Assembly (NCBI RefSeq): GCF_030272615.1
Contig: NC_081414.1
Span: forward strand, 662,542,438-662,606,437
Direction: 5' to 3'
Length of the DNA: 64,000 bases
Source: Cryptomeria japonica
Lineage: Eukaryota > Streptophyta > Pinopsida > Cupressales > Cupressaceae
The notes beneath the pieces were generated by a model. The model was not told where the DNA came from. It saw only the letters and a program-made list of their open reading frames with translations, and ran no database searches. The first letter of the stretch is position 1; each line of letters starts with the position of its first letter. Of the stretch, positions 59,614-64,000 are shown in pieces. The translations under genes were made by a program, and so were the position numbers.

Positions 59614-61003
59614 TGATGCTTTGCAAAATGGACAAGGTTAGCAAATGAAAAACAACACAAGACACAAGAAATGGTTAGTGTTAGTTAACCAAAAGCTAAT
59701 CTAAACAGGCATATCAAAAGAGACACTAAGAACATGAAAGAATATTTAACTAAAGAAGCAAATATGATGAGGCATCTCCAAATGCCTCCTAACATGCTCT
59801 TGGTTCCTTCTCCTTTGTTCCTCTCCTCTCCAAGTTCCAAAATAGTGTAGCTCTCAGTAGCTTTTTGCACTATGGATGCTTATGGAGGATTGAGATTTGA
59901 GTATTTTGCTCCAAATGTAAAATGAAAAGCTAAAATACTAGATGCTATTAAAAATGATTGATTTTAACCAAAATAACAAGATATTAGTTTGCTATGCTAA
60001 ATGCTCTCTAAAATGCCTATAGGTTAAATGCATGCAAGTTTTCATGATCTGGATTATGAAGAAATGAGCTCTATTTATAGAAAAAATGGAGCAATGGGTG
60101 GTTGAGATTGAGCAATCTCAACAAGGGTCAGGATTGAATGATTTTCAATCCATGTGAGGGCTTTCAACCCAATCCCAGGATGACAAGTGTCAATGTGAGA
60201 TAGGTTGAGAGGAGAGGGAATAAACATTAAATGCTTGACATGACCTTGGGAGTTAAGGTCAAGGTTAGTTGAATGAATAAACTCTTTATTCAAAGAATAA
60301 AGCTTTTATCCAATGGATAAACTCTTGTGCAAAAGGCAAGAGGGATAAACATGGTCAAATCAATAAATATTTGGGGAGACAAGTTTGAAATAACCATAAA
60401 TGGTTATGTAAGAGCCATTAATGGTCATGTAAGAGCCATTAGTGGTTTTGGAAGACTTTGGAGGTTAAATTGTTGAACACACAAAGCATTAAATGCTTTT
60501 CAAAGACTTTTGAAGTCATTGAGAAGTGACTCCATTTTGCTTAGGAATGTGACAATAATTAGGGGATGGATTAGGCTAATTAGGAAGGGGTTAGAAGAAT
60601 CTAGAAGGGGATTAGATTTGCAAGTGGATTTGGTGGGTGAGGGAAAATAGGATTTTATTAAAATAAAAATTCATTTATTTCAATAAATGTGTGCAAGTTG
60701 CATTTGTAGGAAAATGCAAGTGGGGGGGGGGGAATAATGATTTAAATAAATGTTTAATTTAATTTATTTAAAAGAGGAATAGGGGGATTTAATTAAACAA
60801 ATAGATTTTATTTATTTAATTGATTTGTGAAGTTGGTTTTAATGAATGAATTAAAATAAATTGAATAATTTACTTAATTAATAGGAGAATGTTTGAAGAT
60901 GAATTAATTAAATATTAATTAATTAACTCCTGGCTAGTAGATTTTTAATCAAATAAATAGAAAATATTTATTTAATTAAGCTAGACAGATTTGTGTGACT
61001 ACA
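59614..61003 (-). repeat. Element C 5' LTR (right copy)
   Basis: 1390 bp with the same ends as the left copy. It has a 21-bp extra segment near 60420 ('aatggtcatgtaagagccat'), a local duplication. TATA box CTATAAATAGAG (minus strand) is at about 60069-60080. Confidence 0.95.
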
Positions 61004-61524
61004 ATAATTATTCATAATTAATGCTCGTCTTACAATGTCATATAACATGAGATGCTTTTACAACCTCTTACATGCCTCCCAAAGTAGTTGACACAAAAAT
61101 AATTCCAAAAAAATATGTCGATTCTCTATAGAATCACAATGATAATAAATTGAGTACTTGGAATTGTAAAATTGCAAATATTTGAAGGCACTCTTTATTC
61201 CACCTCAATGATCTCATCTAGGATTAACCATGAAAATAACTAAGGAATCCCACTACTTTGGCATTATTTGGTCTTCTACAAATTATAGCCTACATCAAAC
61301 TCCCAACAACACTAGCCTAAGGTACCTAAGCCAGGTCTTCCATCTTTCTATGTGAGTATAGACATTGCTCTATAGATAACTTAGTCCTTATTAAAATAGG
61401 AACACTCACAAGTATATAAACGGGCATGCAAATTTATTTTTCAATTTAAAAGCCAAGTTTTTTTTACATGCCGTATAATCCTTTAGCTATATCATGTAGA
61501 TATGTTACTTCAAGTCAAAATGCA
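61004..61524. other. Right flank of element C
   Basis: ATAAT (61004-61008) is the target duplication. No gene is seen beyond it. Confidence 0.6.
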
Positions 61525-62296
61525 TGAGAAGAAGGAGGGACAAGGGAGATATATATACAGAGGGAGAGAGATGTAGAGGGGGAGAGAGGGAGAGAGGAGA
61601 GGGAGAGAGCCTGGAGACTTGGATATATATATTAAAAAAAATATCTAGAGTGAGAAAGAAGTATCTAGATAAATGATTATAAATGGAGGGGGAGAGAGAA
61701 ATATGGGAAGAGAAAGATATATGGGGATAGATAGGTCTAGAAATAGACAAATAGAGATGGAGAGAGGAAAATATGAGAGAAAGAGAAAGAAGGAGAGAGG
61801 GGAGAGGGAGATATAAAAAAGTAGAAATAGACAAATATATTTGGATAGGGGGATAGATAGAGAGAAGTACAAAGAAATAAGGAGAGCTAGAGATAAAAAA
61901 GAAGGGAGGGAGAGATACAAGGATAGGTTTAGGGAGGGAGAGGGAGAGAAGGAGATATATAGAGATGTAGAGAAGGATAGGAAGATAGAAAACACAAAAT
62001 GGAGAGAAGTAGAGATAGATAAATATAGATATGGAAAAGGGGAGAAAGAAAGAAGAGAAGTAGTTAGAGGTAGATATAGATATCGAGAGATAGAGAGGGA
62101 GGGAGAGAGGTGGGAGAGGTGGAGAGATAGGTGTAAAGAGAGAGGGAGAGGGAGAGAGAGGGAGGTAGGGAGAGGAAGAGAGAGATTGAGAGATAAGGAT
62201 ATAATGATAGAGCGAGAGGTCCATGAAAAGGAGAGGTGGAGAGAGGGAGAGAGGAAGATAAAGGTAGAGATAAAGATAGAGGGAGAGGGATGATAT
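61525..62296 (+). repeat. GA-rich polypurine tract
   Basis: About 770 bp are almost entirely purine on the plus strand, built from GAGAGAGGGAGA and AGATAGAG, with scattered T and few C. Long open frames on both strands here are artefacts of this composition. Confidence 0.9.
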
Positions 62297-62684
62297 AAAT
62301 ATATTTTTTATTAACCCAAAAGAAATTATATTTTAAAGCATTCACATTAATAACTTGATAATTCTATAACATGCTTACATTTGCATTTGCTTTGGGTATT
62401 GCCAACCCATAGAGTAAGATTTAGCTTATGGATCCAAGCAAAGGGCTAGACTTGTCTCCCAACATCTAACAACATATTTTTTGTAAATTGTAAAAAATGA
62501 CAAAAATCCCAAGCATGCTCTCCATCAAGTTTACACATATTTCAATGTTGAGTCAAAAAATACCACAATAATTTTCAGCTCTATCTTAGACTTCTAAACA
62601 TGTAATTTCTATAAATTTCAATTATGTTAATATTTTAATATCTAAATTCTTTTGCTAGTATCTCCCTTTTCTTTGTCAGAAATC

Positions 62685-62746
<62 letters not shown>

Positions 62747-64000
62747 GAAATAAATTATATTTAAGCTTTTATAATTCATTTTGTACACATTCAAAAAAAT
62801 ATTTAATTTTTCACTAATTTCCAAAAAATAAGGGTGAAGAATTCTCATTTTTTAATTTTTAGGATGTGTCTATTTTGAAAATTATAAATTAGTAATATAT
62901 CTTATGTTCATTAAACAAGTAATATAAAAGTAAGGCATAAACTATATATAGTGTTACATAATTTTCAACAAAAAGATTTTGAATTATTTTTTTAACATTT
63001 TAAAGGGAGTATACTAGATGTTATGCTATTTTTTTTTATAAAAAACAAGAGTGGTTTGTTTGCTCCCCCTATTTGAACCCATTAATTCTGGTTATTTTCA
63101 AAACAAATTAGTATTTAATAAAGTATATTCAAATCTCTATGAATCTTTTTCTTATTGCATCTTCAAATTTTGAGAGTAACTATCTTTAATTTCTCATCCA
63201 AAATAAGTTTTTCTTGATTTCAAAATAGTGGCAACTTAACACCTCCTTTTGGTCTCTCATTTCCATGTACTTGCTTGGGTTCTTAGTCTTGAGGAGTTTT
63301 TATTGATGAGGATGTGACTATATTGATAAAAAATGGAACATGAGAGTTGGTACTATTACAAAAAGAATTCATGATAGTCTTTCCTTCTCTACCTATTTCT
63401 CTCCCTTTCTATTCTCTCTCTTTCTTTCCTTAGTTATATATGTAATGCCTCTGTAAATATCTTGTTGTATTGCAACCTTATTTGTAGAGATGTTCAGTTG
63501 TGCATGTGTTCTTTGCTCTTGAGTGTCTGATCTATGTTATGCTTCAATGTGCATTTGGTGCTCTTTGTGATTTATGATGTGCTTGGACCATTAGTCACTC
63601 AGTGATTTTGTAATGTGTGCATGTATTCTATTGTTCTTTTAATCCCTTTCAAGATCCTAGTGAATTTTGTGTTATGATAGTTTATGCAATGTGAGTGAAA
63701 TGATGCTATACTCAATGCCAATTGTTCTTTAAGTTAAAGATGTTAAAGATGTTGCTAAATATCGATTAAATGTTAATTAAATATGATGGTAGTATTAAAA
63801 TGTATTTTGGGATGGAATAGTGATGTGTTATGATTTACGATGGTTGGATGTTAATACTGATGTTAAGTTAGATGATAATGTATTTTGAATTAGTTTTTGA
63901 TTAAAGGGCCAAACAAGTTTTGAAGGGACCTAAAACCATACATACAAAATGATACCTTTAGCAAAACATCAGTAAAACAATAAAACAATGACAACCGACC
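62297..64000. other. Unassigned AT-rich DNA with TA microsatellite
   Basis: A TA dinucleotide microsatellite occupies about 62686-62742. No gene, terminal repeat or RNA gene is recognised to the right edge. Confidence 0.6.

Larger units (their letters stand above)
42464..61003 (-). mobile_element. Element C: 18.5 kb defective Tat-type retrotransposon with antisense ORF
   Basis: LTRs at 42464-43829 and 59614-61003 enclose a minus-strand Gag-to-integrase region, a 5.8 kb 3' zone with an antisense gene, and a 2.7 kb leader. A perfect 5-bp duplication, ATAAT, flanks it (42459-42463 and 61004-61008). By eye the LTRs differ at roughly 2.5% of positions plus a 21-bp insertion in the right copy, so it looks older than element B. 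Nine stops and at least two frameshifts disable the polyprotein. Confidence 0.96.

Noticed and set aside
61505-62293. Open frames of 239 and 150 codons
   Set aside because: They come from the GA-rich tract: Ser-Leu-Pro on one strand and Arg-Glu-Gly on the other.

Overview
The window is repeat-rich nuclear DNA from a seed plant with a large genome. A conifer or other gymnosperm is plausible from the very large Ty3/gypsy elements of the Tat type, but the sequence does not prove it. I see no intact cellular gene. Most of the 64 kb is three relatives of one retrotransposon lineage. Each carries Gag, an aspartic protease, a G-patch-like segment, reverse transcriptase, RNase H, a second (archaeal-type) RNase H, and integrase. 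All three are broken by stop codons and frameshifts.

Layout: (1) Element A, plus strand, runs from the left edge (inside Gag) through pol (to 6645), a 3' non-coding zone with a 10-copy tandem repeat, a polypurine tract, and a 3' LTR starting at 9123. (2) 10.4-16.4 kb holds an old copia-type LTR end, unassigned DNA, a possible LTR start at 15435 and a TRIM-like miniature element. (3) Element B, minus strand, 16432-29382, is complete with 0.7 kb LTRs and a perfect 5-bp target duplication (ATATG). (4) A solo LTR lies at 29407-31148. (5) 31.1-42.5 kb is AT-rich DNA with a LINE RNase H fragment, a SINE-like unit, tandem duplications and doubtful exon-like scraps. (6) Element C, minus strand, 42464-61003 (18.5 kb), is complete with 1.4 kb LTRs and a perfect target duplication (ATAAT). 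It carries an antisense extra gene encoding a plant mobile domain protein. (7) The right edge has a 0.77 kb GA-rich tract, a TA microsatellite and unassigned DNA.

Two observations go beyond ordinary retrotransposon annotation. First, A, B and C share a small hairpin-forming motif of the form RGTG-AAAA-CCNN-loop-NNGG-CRCY. It occurs twice in the protease-RT linker, where it is translated, and again as a pair just after the pol stop. The downstream pair is always separated by exactly 15 nt, and the stems show compensatory changes. Second, element C carries arrays of an AGCGCTATTG unit at both internal ends. They are oriented so that both the gag-pol leader and the antisense-ORF leader read the unit in the same direction. 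I do not recognise either from known elements.

The elements work as a standard LTR cycle: promoter in the LTR, tRNA primer site after the 5' LTR, polyprotein, polypurine tract before the 3' LTR. None of the copies here can encode it now. The nonsense codons are mostly explicable as C-to-T or G-to-A changes (CAG to TAG, CGA to TGA, TGG to TAG/TGA), as expected for methylated, silenced DNA.
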